From Nemophila menziesii (lineage: Eukaryota; Streptophyta; Magnoliopsida; Boraginales; Hydrophyllaceae), in NCBI GenBank assembly GCA_029959085.1, contig JARWIR010000013.1:13641186-13705185 (forward strand): DNA of 64,000 bases. The letters run 5' to 3'. The notes beneath the pieces were generated by a model. The model ran no database searches and was not told the origin of the DNA. It worked only from the letters and a program-made list of their open reading frames with translations. Positions 9,907-21,440 of the stretch are shown piece after piece. Within the stretch, counting starts at the first letter, position 1. Every line of letters starts with the position of its first letter. A program made the translations under genes and the position numbers.

Positions 9907-11527
9907 CGATTGAAACCTTTGTCTCTTCTCACCAAAGAATGGTAAACAAAAGTGGGCCTTCCTCTTCTTGAGGTTGGGAGGAAACCAATATTGAAAGTTT
10001 AAAAAGAGAGGGGAGAGGGGGAAATCATTAGGGTTCTCGATAGGCAAGACAAAGGGGTGGGGAGAATGGACTTTCAAAGAGAAACCCATAAGTTATTTAT
10101 ACTGAACCATATGCGACGTAGACTGGATGGAACCTTTATTATTTGGGCATCAAATTTTGTTGATATTACAAACACGTAGTCCTTTAGAAGGACATATTTT
10201 GGCAAACACATGGTAGTGTGGAAGACAAAATCCCTAGATATAAATCCCACCATTGAAGATGGAGTCGTCGGCAAGGCAAAGTGTGTGTTGGTAGTGGCAG
10301 GGTGGTTGGACAATAATTTTTTTAACATTATATAAAATTTAAAAAGAATTAGATATTTTTATTTACTTGATTTTCTCTTCCCTGTCAAAGAAAATTAGTG
10401 GAGCATAAGTTTTAACAAGAAAAAATATGAAAGATAATTTATAGTTAATCAACCATCATAATTATTATAATGATCTGCATCTTCTTATTTTTCTATATAG
10501 TCAACGTCAATGGTAGAGCAAAATTAAAGTGTTTGGTGTAGCGGAGTTGGAAACGTTGGAGGACATGTCAACATCATTTTCTTGCGAATATAGTAATCTT
10601 TGAGAATGTTCCTCGTTTCTTGATCATCTCTTATATAAACGACCACATTGTTCAAACCATCTTTCGATGTTTGTAGTCGTTCTTGTTTGTATATGTTTGC
10701 AAAATAGTTTATAATTTGCTCGACGATCCTTGTTTAGACATTTTTGCTTTATCAGTTGAATAACAATTATATAGAGATTGCAAAATATCACAATTACTTT
10801 TTTTATATTCTTCAGTATCAATAGGTTTGATTCCAGAGTAAGCACAATTATATATAAAATATTGACAAAAAAAAATTATATATAAACTGGGTGGGCGATG
10901 CAATGGTGTAGTTGTGTAGGTGGGGAGAGAGTGTAGTGGCGGGGGATCAGTCAAGCGGGGTGGATGAAAGGGGTATTTTTGTAATATCTTCATGTTTTGT
11001 GCTACAACATATGGCAGGGTGGGACAGTATAACGTATTGGTGGTGACGAAACGATGGAACAGAGTGAAAATGTATCCGTACCGTTGAATACCATATGCAA
11101 TAGTCCAAATAACTCACAAAAAACTAATATTTAGCTGACAATCTATATGATTATTGCAAAAACTTACATAACGTAGCGCTATCAAAGATATCTTAGCAAA
11201 ATTCATGAATATTTGATCACGTATCGACTTGTATTTGTTAAAGAATATAACTGGAAAATTCATGAATATATATGCTCATGAATTGATTTTTTTTAGTTCA
11301 TAAGTAATTTTGGAAAATATTGCAAGTGATTGATCATCAATTGACCTGTTTGTTCTGGATAATTTCCCCATCCACTCTTTCCCACGTTTCATGCTTTAAA
11401 ATCTCCTCACTACTTTATTTCCCCATTAATCTCTTAAAATACATTTTACTCATATTACTTGACTAAAGGTTCCTTACCTACTTCAAAAAATAACTACACT
11501 AATTATATTATTTTACTTTATATTCAA
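9907..11527. other. non-coding stretch beyond the solo LTR
   Basis: The first 200 bp, read on the minus strand, hold a TATAAATAAC box (near 10095-10105) and a short ORF (10089-9865) cut by the LTR insertion; it may be the 5' end of the transcription unit the LTR entered. The rest is AT-rich with no gene seen. Confidence 0.4.
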
Positions 11528-11528
11528 T

Positions 11529-11571
<43 letters not shown>
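11528..11571. repeat. (CT)n microsatellite
   Basis: A C-run is followed by an uninterrupted CT dinucleotide tract of about 32 bp. Short ORFs that start beside it are low-complexity by-products. Confidence 0.95.
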
Positions 11572-12933
11572 GACAAGATCACCACCATAAGCAATGCCAC
11601 ACAACCAACCACCAAGCACACCAACAACAACCACCACTAACGATACCCTTCTCTCAAGATATTTGATTAGAATGAATAAGTTACCGCCATTACAAGCGGA
11701 AACAACGAGAAAGAAACGTGATGAACCTCTCCAAGGTAATTGCAGTTTCAAATTGATGTATATAACACTAGTACCATCGAGGAAAAGAAAGAGTGGCCCA
11801 ATTAAACGAGGCACACGAATTAATTGAACATCTAGTTAACCCTAAGCCCGTTTAAGCAAACGACTCATAGAGTAAAGGGGCAATTGATAGAAATAATGTC
11901 CTAAACCCTCCTATCAAAGATATGGTAAGATCGCTGACTTGAATGAAAAAACCGAACGAGATACAATAAGAGCATTCCCGTACAACCTTGAGAAGTTGAT
12001 GACGTTAGATAAACCACTGGCTCTTATCATGATAACAATTGACAATGAAATGTTTTGTCTTCATCACTCACTTCTGGTTCATGGTTTAAGTTTAATCGCC
12101 GTGTGCAGAAGTGTCAAAATAGGATACACAAAGGAGGGAATTATAAAATAACTACCAAAATAGCTCTATAAATAGGAGTATCAATGTATAGAAACAAAAC
12201 CAATGTAATCTGGCGTTCACGTCTCTATGAGTTGCAATAAAGATCTCTTGTTATTTTGCATACTATTCTTGTTTAAGTTCATGTACTTTATGTCTAAATT
12301 GCATACTATTACCGTCATTCTTGACTATGAGTATATACTTAATCTATTCAATCCAACGAAAACACACTTACCCAACATTTTCAATCAATCCAACTCGTAT
12401 AATTTCTATCTGGTAGAATCTACTATCAGGCGCCTCATGAGTACACATCCTTGATTTAAGTTTTTTGAATTTCAAACTTCTCCCATTAATCAGGGTATAC
12501 TCTTTTTGGCGGGAAGCACTGTTATACAAGTGACAACCCACATGACTCTACGTCTTTGATACATTTCCAAAGCTTACGACCATTATGACGGTTGGATAAT
12601 CATTAATGCTTATTTATTAACCCAAAAATTTATTATTTTGAAACATTTCAACTTCCATACATTCAGATTTGTGCACGCGTATATATGTTTTACTGTGATA
12701 ACTTATGAAAATTTTCAGGCTTTCTTCCCTATCACTTCATCTCTCCCAAGCATAGCCATTATTTCTGATTGGAGAGCTTTTGCATGTCCATACTTTAGTG
12801 TAAGCCCTTGTCTTTTCATTGTATTTAGTTCACAACGTCTAAGTCTCTATACATATCTCTGGTATCTCTTCATGCGGACGTGATGACTGAACTCTCTATA
12901 CCTGATGTATCAAATTCCCTTGAAGGTACGATT
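11572..12933 (+). other. unassigned, possible LTR fragment
   Basis: CTATAAATAGGAGTATC at about 12164-12180 is followed 60 bp later by GCAATAAAGA (about 12233), a TATA-to-polyA arrangement like the U3-R of an LTR. No matching partner, PBS or TG..CA boundary could be fixed, and no ORF is convincing. Confidence 0.3.
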
Positions 12934-13482
12934 CAACCTGGCTAACGGTCGGTCCAACCGGTCCTACGGACCAGACCGGTCAACGCGAGAACCGAACCGG
13001 AACCGAAAGTCAACACAGGCACGGACCGGACCGGACCACAAGCTACCTGACCGGTTCTTCACTTTTTTTAAAATAAAGGGGACCGGACCAGACCGGACCG
13101 GAACCGGTCCGTTAATTTTTTTTTAATATTTCATTGGTTTAATTTAGTTCTTTAGGCTTTTAGCCCACTTTGTTTTAGCCCATTAGCCCACCCCCTTACC
13201 ATTTCATCCCAACCCATCCCACCAATTAAACCCAACCCAATTAAACATAACACCTTTAACCCATTAAACCCAACCCAAAACCCATAAAAAACCCACCGTA
13301 GAACCGCTAAGAATCAGATCGGAACCGGATCCGGTTTAGGCGGTCCTCTTATTGGTCCGGTTCTCGCCTCCATGAATATTAGTAACGGACTGAACCGGAA
13401 CCGGTAACGTGGGACTGGTAAGCCGGACCGGACCGATAAGGTCCGCTAGGAACCGGTCCGGAAACGACCTTTAGCCACCTTG
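12934..13482. mobile_element. ACCGG-rich hAT-like non-autonomous element, copy 1
   Basis: The sequence is dominated by ACCGGACCGG and AACCGGAACC motifs near both ends, with an AT-rich, AACCCA-rich centre. Such dense subterminal repeats are typical of non-autonomous plant hAT elements. The ends are imperfect inverted repeats (left CAACCTGGCTAACGGTCG, right complement CAAGGTGGCTAAAGGTCG). Flanks AGGTACGA and AGCTACGA look like a decayed 8-bp target duplication, slightly offset on the left. There is no transposase. Two further copies occur at 28716 and 31800. Confidence 0.6.
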
Positions 13483-14267
13483 AGCTACGATAGAAACTTT
13501 ACCTACGAATGATCCTATAGCCTCGGGAATTTTAGCCTCTACCTCAGATTCAAGTGTCTTCTTATAAAAGGATTTAGGAAATGACCCCTTTGTGAAAATG
13601 GTAGATTTATTTTATTTTTGTCGATTATATTTCTAGGCCATCACAAAAACGCGATAAAACTCATAAAACTCCGAACTTAGAGTTTGGAGCGAAAAGGTTG
13701 AGTGTTCATTATTTGTCAAGATGTTAAATCTTTTGCTTACTTTTGGGGATATTGATTTACGTATAGAAGTAAAAATACCTATAGAAATAAAAATCATGTG
13801 ATGGTTACAGGGACGAGATAGTCTTGTACTTTCGATGTTTCGATATGAGGATGAGATGCTCTTTTAGTCCTTCATTCATGATGATCTATTAGAATTTTAC
13901 TCTTTTGAATCCTGGACAATTACTTGTTGTAGGATATCTGCTTTCTATGCCTATTGCAGGCTAAATTTTAAGTTCCTCCCCTCTTTAAACTTTTTCCGAT
14001 CTTTATATAATATAGGGAGGAATCTTAATATTTTCGTAGTTGATCCTTTGAATGGCTCCAAAAACTGAGTTCAAGTAGCGGATGATACACTTTAGCGTAG
14101 TTTTATTACCTTACTCCTAGTTTCTCTAGAAAAGGTTTCTGATGGCCCGTTGTTACCTAAAATTGTAATAAGCAAACATTTTCTTTATTCATACAAGAAA
14201 AAAACTTTCCTAATTTTTTTAATACATGAGAGAGCCACTTTAGACTCGGAGTAAATGACTCTAATGG
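13483..14267. other. non-coding stretch
   Basis: No ORF, RNA gene or repeat boundary could be supported here. Confidence 0.5.
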
Positions 14268-14336
14268 GATTCGATCTCAGGACTTCTTGGTCTCTGCGGA
14301 GTAACCTAACCACTAGGCCAACTATCGATCTCAACT
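14268..14336 (-). repeat. tRNA-derived SINE head
   Basis: The minus strand contains GTTGGCCTAGTGGTTAGG (A-box-like) and, about 35 bases later, GAGATCGAATCCC (B-box-like). This Pol III promoter spacing is that of a tRNA-derived SINE or tRNA pseudogene. No clear tail or duplication was found. Confidence 0.45.
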
Positions 14337-14639
14337 TTCCTAATTAAGTGGACTCGATAGTTTCTAAAACCGAACGTGGATGGGGATATAAGACCTTTAT
14401 TCATAAATGACTAATTATATATACCACAGAAAATCTTACCACCAAAACATACCACTAATGATTTTTCATAATTTAATTAAAGTTAATTGTTAATTGATTT
14501 ATTTTCTCGATCTGAATTTTAAATTAATTTATCCCTTGATGAACTATGTTAATATTTAAAACTTGTGCGCTAATACATATATTCCTTTATACGTAATTTT
14601 TCATATGGGTCTTCTGAAATTTAAAACTCAAAGCTACCG

Positions 14640-15135
14640 TCTTTATGCTTTTAGGTATAGATCATGCACATGTAAAATTGTGGTAGATGTATTCAAATGG
14701 TTTCGTTATGTACTATATATCCCACCAACCTATAATATTTATAATAAATGTTGCAAGATTTAAAGTCTATAAATGGGTTTTATGGTTTGATGATGACAAA
14801 ATTCTTTTTTATAAAAACTCTTCACAAGGCTTTCAAAGATATTATTGGGCAGGAATGTTCGGATATACTGTCAGATTATTTTAAATTTGTGTTAAATCAT
14901 ATCTTTTGCGAAACAAATTGGTGTGCGGATAAATTCGCAAAGAAAAGAGCAATCGCGTGTTCGGAACCCGTGGAATGGCAAGATCCTCCGAATTACCTTT
15001 GAGATTTTATTACTAGTAATAGGAATGAAGGTACGACTGCTAGAGTGATACTGGATCTTCATTGAGGACCAAATATTTGTATTAGCTTTTGTATTTATCT
15101 GTTTCTAAACTTCTAAGATCGATGTATGAAAAAAA
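14640..15135 (+). pseudogene. RNase H-like (RVT_3) fragment, LINE 3' end
   Basis: The plus frame 14748-15002 ends with FVLNHIFCETNWCADKFAKK followed by 18 residues to PPNYL-stop. The pattern R/C-E-x-N-x-C-A-D-x-L/F-A-K is the C-terminal helix of the RNase H domain that ends many plant LINE ORF2 proteins and related host RVT_3 proteins. The upstream part is out of frame or missing, and a short A-run near 15130 could be a degraded tail. The catalytic acidic residues of RNase H are not seen. Confidence 0.55.
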
Positions 15136-15655
15136 AGGATTATTGGGAGTGTATATATTATCATTACTCATAAAGATTAGCGAGAATGTTTAGTTTATCT
15201 ATTCTAAATAGTAACAATAAACGTCTCCATCGATCACTAAGAAACACTCTTCTTAAACTAATTAATAGCTTATATTAATTATGTAAAGAGGAATATATGT
15301 ATTAAAGCGAAGCCTATTCCTCTATACCTCTCCTGATTAAAGTTGATTCATCACTCTTATATTATAAGAACATTTAATTTAAACTAAACATCTTTAAATA
15401 CTTTTTCTCGTCTTAATTGAAAAGAAAAAATATGACTGAATCAACCGTTATCTTTCTATATCAACTTGAGCTAAATAAAATTCTCCCTTTCCCAGTAAAT
15501 CCCTTCCCCTGTTTGCTGTTTCTATCAATTCCCTCTTGAAATACAGCTGCAAGCCATGAATAATACCCACCGATTCAAATTTAATCCCACACGTCACTCT
15601 TCTTAACTCCGACATGGGCATCACAAACTCTCCATTAATTTCCACACGCTACCTA
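15136..15655. other. upstream region of the EXORDIUM-like gene
   Basis: AT-rich intergenic sequence leading to the TATA box at 15656. I see no other gene. The minus-strand ORF 15645-15448 is short and without a recognisable motif. Confidence 0.5.
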
Positions 15656-15668
15656 CATATATATACAC
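15656..15668 (+). promoter_or_regulatory. TATA box of the EXORDIUM-like gene
   Basis: CATATATATACACC lies about 45-55 bp before the ATG at 15712, with a CA-rich leader between. This is a reasonable core promoter with a short 5' UTR. Confidence 0.6.
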
Positions 15669-15711
15669 CTGACCAAGCCTAACCTTTTCAAATTCATCAA
15701 TTACAATTTTA

Positions 15712-16638
15712 ATGGCTTCTCCTAGTTATGGTACAATTCTGTTATCTTTCCTCTTACTCTTCATTTCCATACCATATCAATCCCTTGCTATTCCCCGAAT
15801 GTTAGGTTTGGTTCAGCCTAAACCTATTGTCCTTAAATATCGGAAAGGTATACTTCTTAAAGGAAATGTTAACGTTAATCTTATATGGTATGGCAAGTTC
15901 ACCACTAGCCAACGTGCCATAATTATTGATTACTTCCAATCTCTTAGTTCCAAAAAACTTGGTAGCACGCCACCTCCTTCAGTCGCATCATGGTGGAGTA
16001 CCACTGCAAGCTACCAGGGTGGTCCGAGCATTATCAGCGTCGGAAAGCAAATCCTGTTGAGTGATTATCCTGTCGGAAAAGCATTAAACACTAGTCAAAT
16101 CGAAGCTTTAGCTTTCAAATTCCATAAGGTGAGTACTATTAATGTCGTTCTGACAGCTTCTGATGTTGCCGTGGAAGATTTTTGCATGAATAGGTGTGGT
16201 TCGCATGGGTGGACACGTGGCAAGAAGGGAATGAAGTTTGCGTACGTTTGGGTTGGCAATTCAGCAACACAATGTCCAGGTCACTGCGCATGGCCATTCG
16301 CTAAACCACTTTTCGGCCCACAACTTCCGCCGTTAGTGGCTCCTAACGGAGACATTGGAGCTGACGGAATGGTGATTAACTTGGCTACAGTATTGGCTGG
16401 AACCGTTACAAATCCGTTTGATAAAGGCTATTTCATGGGCACACCTAGTCTACCGTTAGAGGCTGTTTCAGCTTGTACTGGTATATTCGGGTCTGGTGCT
16501 TTTCCAGGATATCCCGGTTCGGTTTTGGTCGATAAGATTACCGGCGCAAGCTACAATGCACCTGGATTAAATGGGCGCAAGTATCTTTTGCCAGCTATGT
16601 GGGATCCAAAGACCTCAACCTGTAAAACACTTGTCTAA
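15712..16638 (+). CDS. EXL: EXORDIUM-like / phosphate-induced 1 family protein
   Basis: An intact single-exon ORF of 308 codons. Residues 1-26 form a signal peptide (hydrophobic LLSFLLLFISIPYQSLA). The rest is a phosphate-induced-1 (PHI-1/EXO) domain with family hallmarks: LIWYGKF (about 57), ASWWSTTASYQ, ILLSDYPVGKALN, then VVLTASDVAVEDFCMNRCGS, YVWVGNSATQCPGHCAWPFA, GDIGADGMVINLATVLAGTV, ACTGIFGSGAFPGYPGSV and C-terminal LLPAMWDP. Length and lack of introns match the family. EXO/EXL proteins are secreted to the apoplast and linked to brassinosteroid- and carbon-dependent cell expansion; the biochemical activity is unknown. No frameshift, stop or lost cysteine is seen. Which paralogue (EXO or EXL1-7) cannot be decided here. 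Confidence 0.96.
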   Translation: MASPSYGTILLSFLLLFISIPYQSLAIPRMLGLVQPKPIVLKYRKGILLKGNVNVNLIWYGKFTTSQRAIIIDYFQSLSSKKLGSTPPPSVASWWSTTASYQGGPSIISVGKQILLSDYPVGKALNTSQIEALAFKFHKVSTINVVLTASDVAVEDFCMNRCGSHGWTRGKKGMKFAYVWVGNSATQCPGHCAWPFAKPLFGPQLPPLVAPNGDIGADGMVINLATVLAGTVTNPFDKGYFMGTPSLPLEAVSACTGIFGSGAFPGYPGSVLVDKITGASYNAPGLNGRKYLLPAMWDPKTSTCKTLV

Positions 16639-17052
16639 CTCATATATATATTATTCACAAAAACAGATTGAAGAAGAAGTCATGAAAAAAAAAAGAAAAA
16701 AACTTTGGAAGACTACGTGCGTGACATAAACTTTTAACAAAATTTGAAAAATATTTCTTTTCTTTTTTATCTTTTCTCAATTAATTCAGTCGAATATCAT
16801 AAGCATTGACATTTGAGTCACCTTTGTGTATTTTTGGTTTGAAATAACAATAGTTTTTTTGTTTAATCGTCAGTTCATTTTTTCTCCCCGATACATAGGA
16901 TCGTTAAAACATCAAAAAACAAGTTTTACATTTCCATTTGAGAAACGCAAGAACTATTTTAAGAGTGGGAATTAAAAAGTATTGTCACGGTTTGCTGCGA
17001 AATTTGACATTTCTTAAATATTATAATTAGAAGCTCAAAAGACAAATAAAAC
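16639..17052. other. 3' flank of the EXORDIUM-like gene
   Basis: AT-rich sequence that should contain the 3' UTR. No clean AATAAA signal was pinned down. No other feature. Confidence 0.45.
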
Positions 17053-17054
17053 TA

Positions 17055-17241
17055 CTTCCTCCGTCTATTTTTATTTGTCCATCTTTCTAAAAAGAGGTGT
17101 CTAATATTATTTGTTCAAAATTGCATTAAATAACCTCATGTACATTAATTAAGGGCAATTGTGTAAAGATAAAGAGTATTAAATGCTCTTTTTAATCTTC
17201 GTGCCACAAAAAGTAGGACAAACAAAAATAAACGGAGAAAG
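17055..17241. mobile_element. Stowaway-type MITE (Tc1/mariner)
   Basis: The 187-bp element has terminal inverted repeats CTTCCTCCGTCTATTTTTAT and, from the other end, CTTTCTCCGTTTATTTTTGT. This is the CTCCCTCCGTC-type terminus of Stowaway. It is flanked by TA on both sides (17053-17054 and 17242-17243). No coding capacity. Confidence 0.88.
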
Positions 17242-17365
17242 TAACTAATCAATGCCTTGTTGCTTAAACAGTTATCGAGTTTCAGTAACTTTTACTATTT
17301 TCCAAAAGAAACCGTAGGTGACTGTGGATCACTTTGTAACAATCAAATAGAAAACAATTTAACCA

Positions 17366-17432
17366 TTGGGGCTAGCTCAATGGTCAGGACATTTTCTCTC
17401 ATCTAGGAGGTATAAGATTCGAATCCCCTCAG
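17366..17432 (+). repeat. tRNA-derived SINE head or tRNA pseudogene
   Basis: GGGGCTAGCTCAATGGTCAG (A-box-like) is followed 30 bases later by AGATTCGAATCCCC (B-box-like). A second B-box-like GATTTGAGTCCCC follows at about 17480-17492, suggesting a partial duplication. There is no acceptor-stem pairing good enough for a functional tRNA. Confidence 0.5.
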
Positions 17433-17809
17433 CTTTATTATTTCTCCAGCCCTTAAAGGGAGTATAAGCAAGAGGTGCAAGATTTGAGTCCCCTCCCTTA
17501 ACATGGGTAACCTAATTTTGATTAAATGGGAATATGCTAGGCCGGAGATCTCTAAACATTTACCGAGTTTTAATAATTTTTTTCCAAAATCAAAAATAGC
17601 TGGTCGTGTCTCACTATGACACAAAGTTTATGTCTGAATGCATTGTAGCATGTGTGATTTACATTATCACCGTTGAATGCAGAAGCTAAGGAAGCGTTTT
17701 GTGGATTGACAACTTCTTATCTCGAAGAAGCTGTCACTGATGAGAATAACTATGCTATTTCGGTTAAGTCTCGTATGTGTAATAATGATCATAACATTAG
17801 GGTTGTGGT

Positions 17810-18717
17810 TGAGGGTATAGGTTGAGCAAATTGAACCAACAAATCAAAACGAACCAAAAAACTAAATGGTTCGTTTTTCAAATTTTTAAAATAAAAACTT
17901 TTTTGATTTAGTTCGATTCGATTTTCTACGCGAAAACCGAACCGACAAAGGAAAAGTTAGGATATGCAGGAATTTTTCTAATAAGAATTATGTAAAAAAA
18001 ACTTTTGGTAAAAATTTATAATCTATATAAATTTTTTTTACTATTCAACGGTATCATTAGTGAACATTGCCTTATATCACTTATAATTATATTAGTAAGT
18101 ATCCGTTACGTGATTTATTTTATTAATCATGATTGCATTAATTCAAAAAAAAAATTGTAAATTTAATTAGTATTGTAAATTAAGATAATTTTTATTATAT
18201 TATATCTTTTTATTTAATTGATATATAAATAGTCCACCGTATGTAAGTAATAGTAGCTTAATTATATAAAAATATTAGTTGTCATTTGAGAATGTATTTC
18301 AAGAAATAGTAATGATATATACCACCCAAATTCATATCACCCAAATACCACCCAATGACATGGCGTAAATTGGTTGGTTACAAATCGTTAATATATTTAT
18401 TTTTTAAATATATATTAACACTTTGTAACCAACCAATTCACGCCACGTCATTGGGTGGTATTTGGGTGGTATGAATTTGGGTGGTATATATCATTACTCT
18501 TCAAGAAATTGGCTAACAGATATTATTGAACCAAACATCCATATCTTAAGCGAACCGGAAACTAAACCGGAATGAACCAATACAAAACCAAAAACCAAAT
18601 GTTGTACCAAATGCGAACTATCCGATTTGGTTTTTTCAAATTATAAAAAGTCTTAACTATTCAGTTTGATTATGGCTTTGGACAAAAACAAAACAAATCG
18701 AACCATGCCCACCCTTA
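17810..18717. mobile_element. hAT-like non-autonomous element (AACCGAACC-rich)
   Basis: The ends are imperfect inverted repeats (TGAGGGTATAGG and TAAGGGTGGGCATGG on the opposite strand), flanked by near-matching 8-bp sequences GTTGTGGT (17802-17809) and GTTGATGT (18718-18725). Subterminal regions are dense in AACCGAACC and GGTTCGATTC motifs. There is no transposase ORF. It is interrupted by the MITE at 18307-18499. Confidence 0.65.
18307..18499. mobile_element. Mutator-like MITE, nested in a hAT element
   Basis: The 193-bp element is almost entirely a hairpin. Its long inverted repeats start (T/G)AGTAATGATATATACC and contain ACCACCCAAAT and CCACCCAATGACGTGGCG. It is flanked by a perfect 9-bp direct repeat TTCAAGAAA (18298-18306 and 18500-18508). 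A 9-bp duplication with long TIRs points to a Mutator-type transposase. Confidence 0.85.
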
Positions 18718-19660
18718 GTTGATGTATTTAGACTTAATAGTAAGGATTGCAAAATTAAGTTATCTTTTATTTTGAGAAAAGAGAACATGATAGCTGATCG
18801 CGTCCCAATTATCTAAACCAGTGCTTAATGACTACAATGCAAGACATTAACTAGTTCTATTTTGTAATATTTTGTGATCATCGACTAAAAAAAATCCATG
18901 ACTGAGCCCGGGTTTGAACCTGAGACCTCCAAAAACCGAATGTCGAACCAAATGCAAATGGTCTGATTTGGTTTTCAAATTATAAAAAAACCAAACTATT
19001 CGGTTCGATTCTAGTTTTGGACAAATACCAAAATGAACCGAACCAGGTTCACCCCTAGTTGAGAATATTAGACTTATTAGTAAGGAAAATTAAGTTCTCT
19101 TTTATTTCGAGAAAAGAGAACATGATAGTTGATCAGGCCCAATTATCTAAACTAGTGCTTATTGAGTACAATGCAAGACATTAACTAAATCTATCTTGTA
19201 ATATTTTGTGATCAATGAAAGTGTTTATGTTTTTATATACTAAAAAAATTTATGTCTAAGTCTGGGTTCGAACCAGGGACCTCTAGTGCGAACTGAAAAA
19301 CCATGCTCACCCGTAGTTGAGGATATTAGACTTAAGTTCTCTTTTATTTCGATAAAAGAGAACAAGTGATCGGGCCCCAATTATTTAAACTAGTGCTTAA
19401 TGACTTGCATTGTAGTCATTAACTACTCTATCTTGTAATACAAGTGATCAATAAAAGTGTTTGTGTTTATTGCCCGTAGATGATATTAGACTTATTCGTA
19501 AGGATTGTAATATTAAGTTCTCTTTTATTTCGATAAAAGAGAACATGCTAGCTGATCGGCCCCCGATTATTTAAACTACTGCATAATGACTTGCATTGTA
19601 GTCATTAAGTAGTTCTATCTTGTAATACAAGTGATCAATGAAAGTGTTTGTGTTATTGCC
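18585..19660. repeat. four degenerate tandem units ending at tRNA-Val
   Basis: The block TAGTTGAGGATATTAGACTT, a palindromic TTCTCTTTTATTTCGAGAAAAGAGAA hairpin split across its unit, then GGGCCCCAATTATCTAAACT and GTGATCAATGAAAGTGTTTG recurs about four times (hairpins near 18757, 19094, 19334 and 19516). The first two units end in a 3' piece of a tRNA-Val gene (GCCCGGGTTTGAACC near 18907, GTCTGGGTTCGAACC near 19261). The first repeats also include the right end of the preceding hAT element. The whole is a local tandem duplication of tRNA downstream sequence. Confidence 0.75.
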
Positions 19661-19666
19661 AAAAAA
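19661..19666 (-). terminator. Pol III terminator of tRNA-Val
   Basis: Six consecutive T on the minus strand lie 7 bases downstream of the tRNA 3' end, as expected for a plant Pol III gene. Confidence 0.7.
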
Positions 19667-19673
19667 GAATTCA

Positions 19674-19747
19674 TGTCTAAGCCCGGGTTCGAACCGGGGA
19701 CCTCTAGTGTGTGAGACTAGCGTGATAACCGACTACACCACCCAGAC
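19674..19747 (-). tRNA. tRNA-Val (anticodon CAC)
   Basis: The 74-nt cloverleaf folds by eye. The acceptor stem GTCTGGG/CTTAGAC is complete, with two G-U pairs. The D-arm is GGTGTAGTCGGTTATC. The anticodon stem CTAGT/ACTAG encloses loop CTCACAC (anticodon CAC). The T-arm CCCGG-TTCGAAC-CCGGG is perfect, and the discriminator is A. Internal A and B boxes are intact and a T6 terminator follows. It appears functional. Decayed copies of its 3' half lie in the tandem array just downstream. Confidence 0.92.
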
Positions 19748-21440
19748 AAGACAATGATATATGTTAAATTACTTAAAAACATTGATTATTATCTCAGTAT
19801 ACTTAACTTACATTTGGCCTTCTCATAAGTTTTTTAAAAAACGCTAGGCGTTAGTGGGCGATTAAACACTCTCAAGAAATTAATCTACTAGACAACACAT
19901 TAATCAATATTTATCCAGTTTTAGATATATATTATAGTAAGGATATCAATATTGATATTGTATTTGAGAAATGATATATGAGAAAAAAATATAAAAAAAA
20001 AATATGATCATATTGTTAAGTTCATAAGTGATCAAGTAAAAGTTTTTTTTAATAACAGGCTTTTCAACTTAAGTGGTGGTTAGGATTGTTTCTAACCCTA
20101 ACATAAGTGGTGGCGAGGATTATTTCTGGCTCTCTTATTATTAATACTATTAATTATTCATTCTTTAATTAAAAAAATACACACCAACATTATAACACAC
20201 AATTTGTTTAAAATAATATTTAAAAAAATTCGATTAAAACATACTCACATTTCCAACAAGCCGCTTTCATAATTTTTAACTTAATCTCATCTGTTTCACC
20301 TATCCACCAACCCGCTCTCCTGTGCCGCTCGAGAACCATTCTCAACCATTGTCAACTGACTTGGATACACCATAAACAAGCACCCCCCGGATCTTTCCCC
20401 CCTCTCCACCATCGCTGAACCTATCACCCACTACCGTCTTTCAAGGTTACTATGCATCTGATACGCATCCCCCAATTAGTTATTATTTACTTTTCATTTG
20501 AAATGCTTAAAGCTTTAATCTTTGATGTAAATGGACCACATTTCTTCACGATCCAGTAGAAGAACATACCGTAATCATCAACATAGTCCCACCAATGGTA
20601 TTTTCATCAAATATACTCAGCTTTTCCAGTTGAAAGTGCTTGCTCAGGAGATGTGTCTCAACTTACTTCTGGGATGATATGCGTATGAAATTTCTTTACC
20701 TTGAAAACATTGAAAACAAAGGTAAAGTTTACTTAATTAATGCCAAATATTATACATATCGCCGCCGATCAACTTAGTTAAATTCTATGGACATATGATT
20801 GTGTAAATGAAAATTGTGTATATCTAGATTATATGATTAAGGATATAATTTAATTATACTAGCCAGATGAAGATCTTGCAGATGCTTAGCCTATGATATA
20901 AACACATAATTGGTCATTTAGTGTAAGTATTACTGTGATTCTTATTTAATTATCCTTTTTTTGATATTCTAGATTGAGACAAAATCTGGAACATTGGTGC
21001 TAAGATAGCACAACTTGGTTCTTTTCAACAAAAGAGCAACCCAGGAAACAAAACAAGGATATTCTATAACAGATCGATCGCCAAAGAATGAGCTTGAGGA
21101 TAGAGTGTTTGCTAACTGTCTCAACTGAAGGTACATTTGATAACTTGATTGAATTTCTTCATATTCTGAATAACTTATCTTCATATTCTATCTTATCTCT
21201 TACGATCAATCCATTTGATACATTTGATACTTATATGCTGATCATTTTGTTCAAACAAATTCTCTTATACGCACTTAAAGAGAATTTTGGATTCTTATAT
21301 ACATTCGTTAATTAATGAAGTGTTACGTTACTCATAATTGCTAACGCGGATTTAACTAGCCATAAAACTGCTTACAGGAAGTTGAAAACTTTTCTTCCCT
21401 TAAATTTTATGTAACAAACTGACACGTCTTATCTCTGTAG
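19748..21440. other. intergenic, possibly 5' part of the YbeY-HAD pseudogene
   Basis: AT-rich. Some segments between 20950 and 21120 could be decayed upstream exons of the following pseudogene, but no convincing homology could be read. No RNA gene or repeat boundary was found. Confidence 0.4.

Noticed and set aside
11569..11827. Opposing ORFs next to the CT repeat
   Set aside because: Low-complexity Thr/Pro and Val/Gly runs caused by simple repeats. No family resemblance.
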